The notes under the pieces: model-generated
The model's input: only the letters and a program-made list of their open reading frames with translations
Told to the model about the DNA's origin: nothing
Databases searched by the model: none
Shown here: positions 32,564-44,545 of the stretch, in pieces
How the letters are laid out: every line of letters begins with the position of its first letter
Numbering within the stretch: position 1 is the first letter of the stretch
Translations under genes and position numbers: made by a program
Assembly (NCBI GenBank): GCA_030015575.1
Contig: JASDDO010000016.1
Coordinates: 104,861,241 to 104,925,240 of the forward strand
Source: Agapanthus africanus
Taxonomy: Eukaryota; Streptophyta; Magnoliopsida; Asparagales; Amaryllidaceae
Direction of reading: 5' to 3'
Length of the DNA stretch: 64,000 bases

Positions 32564-35277
32564 CTAGCTAGAGCATTAGGCGACGTGTTTACGAAGTTAA
32601 AACTTCGATCGAACCCGAACCGACAAAGTTAAACCCCTCTCTGGACAATTTTTTAAATCTGGGATTTTTCTGAATTAAATACCTAAAAAATTCAGCAGGG
32701 AAATATAAGAATTGTAGTGAAAAACGAGCACCTAACACTTCAAAACCGCCGCGGAACCGCGGCCGTACCGTGCTTGGGCCACGGATCCGCGGCCGTACTG
32801 GGGAGATTGGTATTTGTTTTTACACAGTAATTCATATTTCTGTGATTTAAATTTTATGGGTATTTTTATTCTGACTCAAGTGTTGAGTATTCTGGGGTTT
32901 ATTTTGTAATCGTAGATTCGATCGGAATATTTAAATTCATTATTATTTCCAGATATTTAGAATCTGTTAAAATGTTCGAACGGATATCATTAACTCAATT
33001 TTTCCCGACACGAAAAATTTTCAAGTGTTGAATCTTTTCTCGAGTTTAAATCTTTCGCAAATGCGTGCAAGTTTTGTGGTGGACCCTCTAGAAGACAACA
33101 AACCTTAACTCGATTATGTGACCGTCTTGAACTGGCTTTTGAACCTTCGGGTTTGGGGCAGTACGGCGTGCCACATGTGAGGCGTTGGCTTGATCCTTCT
33201 ACGGCTGGACCGCTACTACTGTGACACATTCCGGATTATTTGAACTCCGCACAAGTGTTGAGCAATTTAGGAAATTTTGGGTATTGGATTATCTGTTCGA
33301 AAAGTTTAATACTGTCTATTTATCTGGAATGTGATACAATATGTGGAATTCATAGAGTTAGGCATGAAATGCGAAGTATGTGATATTTCGGATTTACGAT
33401 GTCTAAAGTGATTGTGGATTCCAAATATTGTAGTTTTACACTTTCTTTTCTGTGACCGTAAGTGTAGTATGTAGTGGTATTGCCGATTGTCGTTGCTATA
33501 CATCGATGACAATCGGTGTATGCATACTTACTTACGTTGATGATATGAGATATTATGTGTTGCTGAGATATGATGTGCAGGATTGTCGCGATTGAATAGC
33601 CGGGGGTTTTATGTGAGATGAGAGTTTTAACATGTAAATTCAAATGTAATGTAATATTCTTTTATTTGGGGCACTTCCGGGTTGAGGTTGATGCCACCAG
33701 TGTTGTATATTATTTACTTTTCCGCATTAGGATGGACCTAAGGAGGGGAGCACAGGTGACCGGGTTCTGGGGTTCAGTGGGAGGCCATCTCGAGGAGTCG
33801 AGATCGGGTCTCCTAAACTCCAGAATTGGTAGGGTCGCTTGCCGCTCTCGTAGGGGTCCAGGGTGTGGGCTTGGCTATTCATCGCGACTGTGGAATCCGT
33901 ATTTTCTATTGTTGGCTAAATACTAAATACGGACGTCCTAGAATATCACACATTATTTCTATGTTTCTGCTGCGATATCTGTGATGTGATCATTTGATAT
34001 GTTGTGATGGATACAGTATATAGTATATATGATATATTATATAGACGTTACTTATGTTTTACACCCGCACTAACCCTGCCCTGCTCTGTCGTTAGTTACC
34101 TAACCTAACGATGAACGAGGGGACATCGAGGCGAATACGGATGGCATAAGTGTACGTCGTATTTATCTGTGATGCTTAGGAAGCATAAGCTGATGGGATT
34201 TTTTTATTAATGAGATTAATAAAAAGAAAAGAAACCTAAAAGATGTTGTAGAATCAAAACTTTATAAAAAGGGTAGCTACAATTTTGCTTTGCATAGTGG
34301 TATATATGATATACCCTGCACCTTATTCAATGAGGAAAGAGCCGAGATCCTTCACCGGGAGTGACCTCTTTAGCGAAACTGGCAGATGCTACAAAACTCG
34401 GTTTGTCTTTTGATTTCTTTTAGAGTTTTGCTTTACACAGTGATATATATGTCATGCACCTTATTCGATGAGGAAAGAGCTGAGATCCCTTCACCGGGAG
34501 TGACATCTTTAGCAAAACTAATGAAAGCCTCAAAAACACTCCATTTCAAAATTTCACATGATTCTACGACGATATCAAGTTGCGTAGCCCTCCGTCATTT
34601 CAGATAGATATTATTTAGTATTCGTGCTATGTTTGTTGACTTAGTCAAGGCGTATTGTACGGTAGCTAAGTAGTGTTTATCTGCTAAAACATGAGGTGTG
34701 ATTGGATTAGGGTATTCGCACGGCCTTGTTGACTCAGTCAAGGGTCGTACGGGTGGGTTTAATTCAATCGGGAAATGTACGGGTTGAACTTGACTTGCGA
34801 TTTATGGTTTGTTGACTTAGTCAAGGTCATAGATCGCTAGGGGCAAAATATTATCGGGAATTTCAAGTATTGAAATTTGCAATGAGATTGCATACCTCCT
34901 ATGAGATAGTTGGATCCCGATACCCACTGCGAGTAAGAGTTACTCCTGGGAGAGTTTTACACAGGACAATTAGCCGATCAAGTAGGTGTCTAGAAAAGTG
35001 TTAACGGGGTTACGCCTCTGGGAAAATGAGGTTTACTTTAATTAGGTCCGTGCGAAAGCACAGGGAACCTCCCTCAAGTACCGACACTGATCTGGCTGAA
35101 AGATTGACGAAATTGTAGGGTGTAATTAATCCCGGCTAATCTTACCTTTTAGGGTTTGAAGGTAGATTTGATAAAAACAGTGGGAGACATCCTGATTAGA
35201 TAAGATAATAACCAATCTAATCTTCCAAGAGCATACGCTAAAGTGTTTTCTTCTCTCTCTCTCTCCAGGTAGCGACC
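32564..35277 (+). other. C leader, 2.7 kb (non-coding, no gag)
   Basis: Alignable with the A1-A3 leaders in order. Frame 33618-33926 corresponds to a similar frame in A1 and A2 but is not maintained at both ends, so I do not call it a gene. Triple stem-loops with TTTGTTGACTTAGTCAAGG at 34632-34650 and 34808-34826 and a variant at 34725-34743. The third outer stem is GCGATTTATGG (34797-34807) with TCATAGATCGC (34827-34837). The GAAA-loop hairpin is near 35048-35062. A pyrimidine tract ending CAG lies at about 35241-35268, just before the start codon. Confidence 0.7.
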
Positions 35278-36036
35278 ATGTCAGGCCATAATCAAGATAA
35301 TAATATGGATGTATTGACTGAACCCGCTTATTATACTGAGCAGGGGAACGTTGGACCCGTTCTTTCTTATAAGAGTTATAAGACTTAACAGGAAACAGGA
35401 GAATATCTGGATTCTCACGCCGCCCAAAAGAACATTCATGTTGATGCATCTTCTTCAGGTGTGTTAGTTATTGAGAACTGTTTCTCAGTTCACCCTACGT
35501 CCTGGGTATTAGATAACGGATCAGGATCCCACATATGTAAATTGTTACATGGGCTACGTAAAGGTAGAGAACTGGGAAAAGGTGATCATTCCGTTCAAGT
35601 AGGGAACGGTGCAAGTATTGCAGCCAAAGTAGTTGGCGAATATCACCTTGTATTGCCAAGTCGTAATACACTGATTCTAAATGAGTGCTATTATATACCG
35701 AACATGATGTGCAACATTATATCAGTTTCTTTATTAAGTAAAGAAGGATATAATTTTGTAGTAAAGGATAATGTAATGAACATATTCCTAGATCAAAAGT
35801 TGATTGCATCAGGCTCGTTACATAATGGCATATTCATTCTAAATCAAAATACAGTCCTCAATATACAAAACACACACAAGAGGAAAAGTTCAGAAATGAA
35901 CGAATCCTTCTTGTGGCATTGTAGACTTAGCCATATCAATGAGACACGACTAGCTAAGTTACATAAAAATGGATATTTGAATTCATTCGAATTTTCATCT
36001 TATGATACTTGCCATCATGTTTCAAAGGAAAAATGA
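35278..36036 (+). pseudogene. C polyprotein start: short leader peptide, protease, pre-integrase
   Basis: ATG at 35278 after a pyrimidine tract and CAG. 36 codons are open, then TAA (35386-35388) where A3 reads a glutamate codon. The same frame then runs to 36036. Protease is marked by WVLDNGSGSHICK (about 35501-35540), with the usual DTG/DSG reading DNG, which may weaken it. The pre-integrase region has FLWHCRLSH (zinc-binding His) and ends at TCHH. One T is missing near 36019 compared with the expected zinc-finger Cys codon, shifting the frame into ORF 36009-37346. Only about 75 codons precede the protease, too short for gag. Confidence 0.85.
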
Positions 36037-37346
36037 CCAAAGCTCTGTTTAGTGGACACGGAGAAAGAGTTACGGAACTCTTAGGACTGGTACATAGTGA
36101 TGTATGCGGCCCCATGTCTACACACGCCAGGAACGGTTCTTCGTACTTCATTACATTCACTGACGATCTCTCTAGATACGGGCATGTGTTCCTGTTGAAA
36201 CACAAGTCTGAAGCTTTTGCGAAATTCAGAGAATATAAGCACGAAGTAGAGAACCAAACGGGCAAAAGTATTAAGATCCTTCGATCTGATCGAGGAGGAG
36301 AATACTTGAGCAATGATTTTCTGGATTATCTAAAAGAGAATGGGATTCTCTCTCAGCTTACTCCTCCTTATACACCACATCACAACGGTGTATCAGAACG
36401 AAGGAATCGGACCCTATTAGATATGGTGCGCTCTATGATGAGCGAAGCTGAGTTACCTATTTCCTTCTGGGGGTATGCGCTTGAGACAGCCATATACATA
36501 TTGAATCTAGTTCCGTCTAAATCTGTACCTACCACACCATATGAGATATGGAGTGGGAAGAGGCCATATTTTAAACGAGTTAAGATATGGGGTTGTCCGG
36601 CCTATGTCAAAAGGCAAAATCCGGACAAACTCGAGGCACGATCAGTTCTTTGCAAATTTGTGGGATATCCAAAGAATTCTCAAGGATATTTTTTCTACCA
36701 CACTGAGGAACAAAAAGTGTTTGTTGCTCAACATGCCACCTTTTTGGAAAAGGAATTTCTTGCAAAAGAAATTAGTGGCAAAGAGGTAGAGCTGGAAGAG
36801 GTTCCAGCACCACAAACTACAACTGATGATTTGTTGGAACCAGAAGATTCAGTAGTACCTGACGAACCCCAGCCTCTCCGCCGATCTAGTAGGGTTTCTC
36901 GTCCACCTGAGAGATACTACGGTTTTCTCATTGATGGTGGAAGCGAGGATTGCATCATGGAAGATGATGACCCGACTAGTTTCGAGCAGGCCATCACGAG
37001 TGGTGACTCTGTGAAATGGCTGGATGCAATGCGATCTGAGATGGAATCCATGTACACCAATAAAGTATGGATTTTGGAAAATGCTCCTGAAGGGGTAAAA
37101 CCCATTGGGAGCAAGTGGATTTTTAAAAAGAAATTTGGTGTAGATGGAAAAGTTGAGACTTTCAAAGGTAGACTTGTAGCAAAGGGTTTTCGTCAACGAC
37201 CAGGTGTGGATTATGACGAAACCTTTTCTCCAGTGGCTATGCTTAAATCCATCCGGATCTTACTTTCCATTGCTGCATACCATGACTACGAAATCTGGCA
37301 AATGGATGTTAAGACCGCCTTTCTAAACGGTGATTTAGAAGAGTGA
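36009..37346 (+). CDS. C integrase and first third of RT (445 codons, fragment of pol)
   Basis: Longest open frame in the window. Integrase core: Asp31 in HSDVCGPM, Asp94 in LRSDRGGEY and Glu130 in GVSERRNRT give D-D-35-E with exactly 35 residues between the last two. The C-terminal integrase/linker has WGCPAYVK and PLRRSSRVSRPPERY. RT begins near residue 350 (WIFKKKFG..FKGRLVAKGF) and includes motif A, MDVKTAFLNG (Asp433). It ends at TGA (37344-37346), after which the next frame continues in register. The Met is not the real start: the protein is entered from 35278 but for the one-base deletion. A retrotransposon gene, broken, probably not expressed as intact protein. Confidence 0.88.
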   Translation: MPSCFKGKMTKALFSGHGERVTELLGLVHSDVCGPMSTHARNGSSYFITFTDDLSRYGHVFLLKHKSEAFAKFREYKHEVENQTGKSIKILRSDRGGEYLSNDFLDYLKENGILSQLTPPYTPHHNGVSERRNRTLLDMVRSMMSEAELPISFWGYALETAIYILNLVPSKSVPTTPYEIWSGKRPYFKRVKIWGCPAYVKRQNPDKLEARSVLCKFVGYPKNSQGYFFYHTEEQKVFVAQHATFLEKEFLAKEISGKEVELEEVPAPQTTTDDLLEPEDSVVPDEPQPLRRSSRVSRPPERYYGFLIDGGSEDCIMEDDDPTSFEQAITSGDSVKWLDAMRSEMESMYTNKVWILENAPEGVKPIGSKWIFKKKFGVDGKVETFKGRLVAKGFRQRPGVDYDETFSPVAMLKSIRILLSIAAYHDYEIWQMDVKTAFLNGDLEE

Positions 37347-38546
37347 GTGTACATGACTCAGCCAGAGGGCTTCGTAGATAGTGGGAGCAGCGGAAAGGTG
37401 TGCAAGCTGCTTAAATACATTTATGGGTTAAAGCAAGCATCGCGGAGTTGGAACATCTGTTTTGATGTTGTAGTCAAAGAGTTTGACTTCATCAAAAACA
37501 TAGATGAACCTTGTATCTCTAAAAAGGTAGCAGAGAGTAAGGTTGTCTTCCTCGTATTGTACGTGGATGACATACTCTTGATAGGAAATGATATTCCTAT
37601 GCTGCAATCAGTCAAGCTCTTCTTATCACAAAGATTCTCAATGAAAGATCTAGGTGATGCCTCATGCATATTGAGAATTAGGATCTATAGAGATAGATCC
37701 AAAAGGATACTAGGATTGTCCCAATCTAGGTACATTGACACCATACTAAAGAGGTTTAATATGGAAGAATCCAAGCGTGGGAACCAACCCATGATCTCTG
37801 GACTCACTCTCTCCAAAGAGATGTCTCCCAAGACTGATTTGGAGAGAGCTCGCATGCAAGGGATACCCTATGCTTCGGCAGTAGGCTCTATCATGTATGC
37901 GATGCTATGTACCAGACCCGATGTTGCATACTCACTAAGTGTAGTGAGTCGATATCAAGCTGATCCTGGAGAGAGTCACTGGACAGCTATGAAGAACATT
38001 CTTAAGTACTTGCGAAGGACTAGAGACATGTTCTTGGTGTATGGTAACGGAGAACTCCGGGTGGAGTCCTTTACCGATTCCAGCTTCCAAAGTGATAAGG
38101 ACGACTCTAAGTCGCACTCGGGATTTGTCTTTACCCTCAATGGAGGGGCGGTATGTTGGAAGAGTTCCAAACAGGATACCGTTGCAGACTCGACGATGGA
38201 GGCTGAATACATCGCTGCCAACGATCCTGCCAAAGAGTCTGTCTGGATGAAGAAGTTCATCACTGAACTTGATGTGGTTCCATCTATTGAACATCCAATA
38301 CCTCTGTATTGCGATAACAATGGAGCTGTGGCTTTGGCCAAGGAACCTAGGTCCCATCAGAAGTCCAGACATATTCTGAGGCGGTATCACCTGATCAGGG
38401 AGATAGTTGATCGCCGGGAGATCGAGGTCAAGAGATTAGATACGAAGGATAACACTGCGGATCCACTCACAAAGGCTATTCCCCAGATAAAGTTTGAGAG
38501 ATTATTCGGGATGCTAGGTATGAGATACTACAGCAGCTGGCCTTAG
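37347..38546 (+). CDS. C reverse transcriptase and RNase H (399 codons, fragment of pol)
   Basis: Same frame as the preceding ORF, separated only by one TGA. RT: QPEGFVD, YGLKQASRSWN and catalytic YVDD at residues 72-75. RNase H: Asp244 (FTDSSFQSD), Glu285 (STMEAEY), Asp323 (YCDNNGA), a His at 348 (RRYHLIRE) and Asp372 (DNTADPLTK), so all catalytic residues are present. It ends with YYSSWP and TAG 11 bp before the polypurine tract. No start codon of its own; readthrough or an ancestral sense codon would be needed. Confidence 0.88.
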   Translation: MYMTQPEGFVDSGSSGKVCKLLKYIYGLKQASRSWNICFDVVVKEFDFIKNIDEPCISKKVAESKVVFLVLYVDDILLIGNDIPMLQSVKLFLSQRFSMKDLGDASCILRIRIYRDRSKRILGLSQSRYIDTILKRFNMEESKRGNQPMISGLTLSKEMSPKTDLERARMQGIPYASAVGSIMYAMLCTRPDVAYSLSVVSRYQADPGESHWTAMKNILKYLRRTRDMFLVYGNGELRVESFTDSSFQSDKDDSKSHSGFVFTLNGGAVCWKSSKQDTVADSTMEAEYIAANDPAKESVWMKKFITELDVVPSIEHPIPLYCDNNGAVALAKEPRSHQKSRHILRRYHLIREIVDRREIEVKRLDTKDNTADPLTKAIPQIKFERLFGMLGMRYYSSWP

Positions 38547-38548
38547 TG

Positions 38549-38560
38549 CAAGTGGGAGAT
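38549..38560 (+). other. Polypurine tract of C
   Basis: CAAGTGGGAGAT directly before the 3' LTR. Confidence 0.9.
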
Positions 38561-40751
38561 TTTTAGTTATGTCTATGCCCTAGAGGCCATTGTTGTTCAT
38601 ATAATGTATATTATGATGGATGCTTGGATATATACAGAGAGGACTTTCTTGCTCGTCATGATAGTATGCTATTTGGTTTCACTTTATCTTAACATGTTGA
38701 CTTGTATTGGTTTACTGTCTTACTCTCACATGTTGATAAAGCCCTTAGGATCTGTACTCGACTACTGGGACTATGATGAGATCATACTAGTGGGGCCATA
38801 GTAGTCGATGGGTACATCCTATAACTGTTCCTAGTCGAGGGTATATCGAGACAGGGCATCGATACACCAGAGTAGACTAGCGTATACGCATCTTGACCCA
38901 TATGATGGGTGATGGATGATCCTATATCCATCGGTGTTTGACATCAGAGATGGTGTACGGGTGGTCACTAGAGACTGGGTACACTGGACGGACTCGCCGA
39001 TAACTCCCAGATGGTGATATACCACACGTCAGATGGCAGTTCTCCGGTGACACTGGTACAGGGTAGTCTGTAGACCCGAGATCGTCATAGAGTCTTGTGT
39101 GATTCCCACTGTGTTTTGATTTCCACCTTACCACGTCCAAGAGGGCGTGCAAAACGGTGGCTTTTGGGTACAGTCCCGAATCACATGGAGGCAATGAGAG
39201 ATAGGAGGGGATTCGTCTCTCCCGGTATAGGGAGTTGATGTTGTGCTGTGTTCGATTGGCTATAACTGGAAGTCCCTGGCCAGGGCTGATATAGAGATTT
39301 ATCAGTAAGTGTTACCAGTAGTTTCTCGACCTGTTATGAGCCTCACATCGACACGACTTATCGGTTACTGGGGTCTGACGTATGCCACCCCTAGACTTGA
39401 TATGTGACATATCAGGCGAACAGACCGGACTGTACGGGAGTGTTACTGATTGGATTCACAGGAGAACGGACAGGCTAGCTTGTTGATCTTCTGATCGCTC
39501 AATACCTGGGTGGCTGTTACGTTTAGCTGACCGCTTGCAGCTTGTGGGTGTTTGATATGATCATCACCTGCTACCCGGCGTATTGACGATTCTTTAGAGT
39601 CGTACACAGAGGTTTCTTGGCTCAGGCAAAACGGGGTAGAGGAACATATGTGATATGTGCAGGACCGAGGATAATGCGATATGAGATACCGTATTATAAT
39701 CTCGCGATATTTAGTTATGAACCGGGACATCGAATCAAGTGTTGATTCGATGAATCGGTACATGATATATTAGTCGGTTATATTCGATATAGCCGGATCG
39801 TCGGATCAAGTGTTGATTCGATGATTTAATGTATAATGATATATATGATATATTGTATTACATTATCTAATATTGGCTTGCTTTATTATTTCATTTTCTT
39901 ACCGGATTAATACATTGATATATATGCGATATATGTTAATTGTATTATTTTCTTTTGTTGCAAATATATAATATATATGTGATATATATTATTGTGACAT
40001 GATATGATTTATTATGAAACATGTTTAAGGATGATAAAAAGGGATTAGGGTTTGATTAGGGTTAGCTCCTTCTTGTTCTTTCTAGAAGGATTCTCTTTTG
40101 TCTTGGTTAAGATATTATGGTTGATACTTATCCTTAACCTAACCAAAACCTAGCTCTAGTTTATTCTCTACAAAGGTTAAGCCTATCATCCTTGACCATG
40201 GTTCCATATCAATCATATATTCTTATCTACTATTCATCACAAAAGGAATTATGTCATATTTCTTCATCTTCTTCTCTCTTGAGTTTTTGAGAGAGTTTAC
40301 TTGTGATTTCTTTTGTGATGATTTCTTGTGAGAAAATGATATAAAAAGAAAGCATAAATACTACTCCATCATCCTCATCTAATCTAGCCTTTTAGATTAT
40401 GGTGTTCACCTCATTAGAGTGAGAGAGCTTGGGTTATAGCAACTTCTACGTAGATCATCGGAGAAGCGGAACACTACAAGCTAGCATGGATCGTTCGAGT
40501 CATGGAGCCTCTCTTGAGTCCGGGAGATCGTGGATCGCGGCGAAGGGACTTCTACTCGAAGCTTGTGAAGCGAAGGAGCGGACTACAAAGGTTGTAATCC
40601 CTCACACTTGTGTTTAAAGATGTTATCTTGCATGTTAAACCCTAATAATCTAGCAAAGATCCCGGCTTTGGGTTGTTCGGCACATCTAAAATTTTATTTG
40701 GGCATGTTTGATGCTTTATGAACCTTCACAAGAGTGCCTAGGAACCCTACA
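38561..40751 (+). repeat. C 3' LTR (2191 bp)
   Basis: Begins TTTTAGTTATG where the 5' LTR has TGTTAG, so the terminal TG is mutated. It ends AACCCTACA at 40751. Near-copy of 30361-32550. Confidence 0.94.
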
Positions 40752-40756
40752 AATAG

Positions 40757-40783
40757 TTATCAAGAGACATTTCAAATGGTAAC
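40757..40783 (+). pseudogene. G1 integrase sliver between C and B
   Basis: Encodes YQETFQMV, continuing the frame interrupted by C at 30360 and leading into 51158. GTAAC (40779-40783) is the B target duplication. Confidence 0.8.
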
Positions 40784-43700
40784 TGTCACGACCCGAAATT
40801 GGCACGTGACGGCCCTAATACTACGCAACGCCTCCAGACGTAACGCAGTAAAAGAAAGCCAAAACCCAGAAATCTAAACCATAAAAATACGGAAAAGATA
40901 ATAAAAGTTTTTGAAACATTTAAAATCACAACCCAAATTCTTTAAAATTGTCCACTTTTTCTTTAAAATTTTGGCAGCACCTCCTTTGTAAAACAAGCCC
41001 CCAAAAAGGATACAACATAAATATAAAGTAAATCATCCCAAACGGGAGCAAAATCCACGCCCATCGGTGGAAAACAACACCACAACAGATATACGACGCC
41101 GTAGCGAAGAAATAAGAGACAAAAGAAAGGAAACTGTATAAAAGCAACAAATCCACAATAATATACAATATCGTCCTCACCAAGTCTCTAAGTCACAACA
41201 AACTGGTAGTAGATGGAGAGTACAATATACAACGAATATATATAACACCCTCAGATAACCACAAAACCCACCTGGGCAAAACTGCACATTAAAAGGCGAA
41301 GTGGTATCCGCAGCCAAAAGATGATAGATAAGTGAATAGCCAGCCTCGACTACTTTGGGGAAACACCTGCAATACCTGTGGCACAACGGGGGTGAGTTGC
41401 CAACTCGTGAATAGTAAATAACATATGCAGGTAATCGCAAGAATGTACGTACAGCATGAATCTAATATATGACAATTGCAGTAATAACAGGTCATATAAG
41501 TACGAAATAATGGAAAGTACACTAACAAGTACCACCAATATATAAAGCAATAATGATATGACAACGGTATGCAATAATCATGCACTGGGGATATGAGAAA
41601 GTAAATGTGCAACACTCATGAAGGTACACTCACAGGTACTCCTAATACATGGAACAGTGCACAAGTATATAAAGATGAGGTATGGAGTGAAATATGTCAT
41701 TTCCACGGAATCCTGACATCGTGGTAGGATCACAATCCAGCAAGACAAATCAAATCCAAATTCCTCAAATCAGCCCCCAAATTGGGTCTCATATCATCTA
41801 GGTGTCACATCTCCTCAACTGCACAATATCAAGTATATCTCGCATATAAATCGAATGTACAACATCGAGTAGATCTCACATATCTAGTATGTACAATATC
41901 TGGTATATCTCACATATATCAAATGCAGAACATCAAGTGGATCTCACATATCTCGTATTTACAATATCAACATCCAATCCCAATGAATCTCTTATATCCC
42001 AAATCAAATCTCCAGCACAGTTCTAACATCCTAAATATAATGACGTAAGTAAATATGATGAGGGCAATACACATATATTAGCGTCCCATTCCACTAATAT
42101 TGGTGTAAGGGTATATATAACAGCGGCTCAATCCCCTGTGATATATACAAAAGTAATTAGAAATATCATGAAACTAATGTGCCAAGCATCGACACAGAAA
42201 TACTGTTCCATCAGGTGCTGTCTCCATGACTGGCCCCCTGATAAGTACGTATCACACGCTATCCGAAAAGCACGAGTGCCTAGCTCTGACCCCCGTCTTT
42301 CCACGTATCCATACGTACATGACTCCCGTCGGTATCCACTCGATAGCCGATGAGTCGTTGGTCCTGTCACCGGAAAGTATGGTTCCCCTAAGCCTCATCG
42401 CCTCCATCGCGACGTCGACTTACACTGCGACCACATTCTTGCTTCGGGGTACCTTCGGGTCCCACCATGTACCCGTACACGGATCCCTCCTTTCCTCGCG
42501 TAGGGTATATATATCAGCACCGATAAATCTCATGGTGGCTGCTAAAATATCATATCAAGGAAACCGGGTTTTTCAATGTATGCATAATTTCATGAACTAC
42601 CATGGTCCCCAAATCCAGAAAACATCATGAAAAATCCATATAACAATGCGATAATCCATGAATAAAGTATACGCAACATAAAAACTGTAATGAAAGCGTA
42701 TAAAGGAAAAGTATAGCTATCACCAGATATAAATGAACACATGAATGGTATAGCAGAAATATAGGTATCTACCTATATGATGATGTGATATACCTATCAG
42801 GTATAAGTAAGGTATGAAATGCAAGTACACCTGTAGCTATGTCCTTAGGTGTGTATGTACCTAACACTAATGGTACAAAACCCTATAGGTAAACAGGAAC
42901 TAGCATATCAAAGTCTAAGTTATAAACGATAAGAAATATGTATCAAAGTCACAATGTCCCTAACCAGACAATATCATTTCTAATATGGGTTGTGCATGAC
43001 ATGGCAACTATTGACGGTGTGTGTGGCATACAATCAGTGCTCTCGCAATCTGAGCCGTCAATAATAGTGCAGTGTCCTAAGGATACTAGTCCAAGCACAA
43101 CTATCACTAAACAGTAAGGTAAGTGCGCAATTCTAAACATGACAAAGAATATGCGACAAATGTAAATATTTCTAGCCCAGACGCATAACGCCATGCGGGC
43201 GATTCCCCTGTAGATGTTAAATCTACTCACCCACACTCCAAGCTAGATGAAGTCTACAACCTGTATCCCCCTGTGGCAGTGTCCGTAGTCTCCGTCTGCG
43301 AACCTGCAACATATAAACAACAAGCAAATATATATATTAATAATAACTCTAAAACATGAATCAACTACACATAACCGACACAACAACACACAACCACCTC
43401 TTAAGTGTTCGTATCGTGGCTAACGAGAGTAGCGACACGACGAAAACAACTTAAGAGCAAAACCACGCAAACTGCACGACCCGTGTCGTAACGCGTATCG
43501 CGCGGAAACGAAACACTAGAAACTACATATGTGATCCCAGATTTTGCCTACTGTGAAAACTAATCAAACAAACAAGACCAGAAGAACCCTAACCATAGCA
43601 GACACCTACATAGGAAAACCCAAACCCTAACCCAACACCAAAGTCGGCGTCGCCGGCCCCTCCTCTAGCCGTCGCCGGCCCTGGCCGGTAGCCTGGGTGT

Positions 43701-44531
43701 CGTGCTCCAGGTGGTGCTCCAGTGTCATAGGTACAACACTACAACTATGTTTAGTTTTTCAGTACACTACCCGGGTCACAGCAGATCCTAGAAACCACAA
43801 ACCGACACAAAAATACGATATATCACACAAACCCTAACTTAAACATTCTAAACTGAAACTATCAAACAACAAAGCACAAAAACTAACTAAAGAAGAGATA
43901 AGGATCATTACCTAACTGAAAGAACACAAGGATCCAAGCTTTGTGCACTCCAAAGCAAGCAAGAAGAGATGAAGTGAAGAAAAATGGAATTTTTGATGAG
44001 AAGAGATGGATTTTTGAATGAATTGTGTAGGAATTATGAGGAAATGAGATGGAGAATTGCATAAGGCAGAAGGGAGAGGGAGAGGGCTCGGCCAAGTAAG
44101 GGAGAGAGAGAGAGAAAGGAAGTTTCCAAGCAATTACAATGCAATAAATGCATTCACACACTAAAATCCACATGCATGCACCTTCTTCTCTATTCTTTTC
44201 TATTCTTTTCTTTTTTTTCCTTTAATCCTAGTCCACACACTCTAAGGCTATGTGGTTTAGGTCAACCAAAGAAAATTTAGAGAAAAGTCACAAAGAGAAG
44301 ATTTCCAGAAATGTGCAAACCGGATTAAAAAAACATTAAAATTGGGAAAAATTCAAATTGGACCAAAACGTCCCATATACTCCCAATGTTTGCGCACTAG
44401 CTTTATTTTATCAAAACTAGGTGCTGGCAAGTCGATATGGCCATTTGATCCCAGTCGGTATGAAACAGAAAATACCGACGAATTTCGCCCAAAAACAGAA
44501 ACAAACACAAAACGATTTCTAAAACGTTACA
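40784..44531 (-). repeat. B left LTR (3' LTR of the element, 3748 bp)
   Basis: On the minus strand it runs TGTAACGTTTTAG to GGTCGTGACA. It includes the conserved block (43174-43228). It has the same reading-frame shadows as the right LTR, offset by 6621 bp. Confidence 0.94.
43174..43228 (-). other. Conserved 57-nt LTR block (B left copy)
   Basis: Reverse complement of GAGTAGATTTAACATCTAC..GGGCTA, matching G3 18625-18682 and G1 63443-63499. The right LTR copy is at 49795-49849. Confidence 0.8.
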
Positions 44532-44545
44532 ATCTCCCCCCTTAT
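44532..44545 (-). other. Polypurine tract of B
   Basis: Element strand ATAAGGGGGGAGAT, preceded by GGGGACGAATTTTT, the typical 3' end of chromovirus interiors. Confidence 0.9.

Larger units (their letters stand above)
30361..40751 (+). mobile_element. Copia C: full-length, best preserved pol
   Basis: 10,391 bp: LTR 30361-32550, PBS 32552-32563, leader to 35277, pol 35278-38546, PPT 38549-38560, LTR 38561-40751. Target duplication AACAG (30356-30360) versus AATAG (40752-40756), one mismatch. LTR divergence by eye is a few per cent in the first 400 bp and less beyond. It is a separate subfamily from A1-A3 with a longer, more intact pol, but it also lacks gag. Confidence 0.94.

Noticed and set aside
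37347..38546. RT/RNase H ORF as an independent host gene
   Set aside because: It has no start codon of its own, continues the preceding frame across one TGA, and lies between an integrase and a polypurine tract inside an element with LTRs and a near-perfect target duplication.
41177..41615. Paired ORFs of 74-108 codons on the minus strand, repeated at 47798-48236, as a duplicated gene
   Set aside because: The 6621-bp offset is exactly the spacing of the two B LTRs; the ORFs are LTR sequence with overlapping frames and no recognisable domain.
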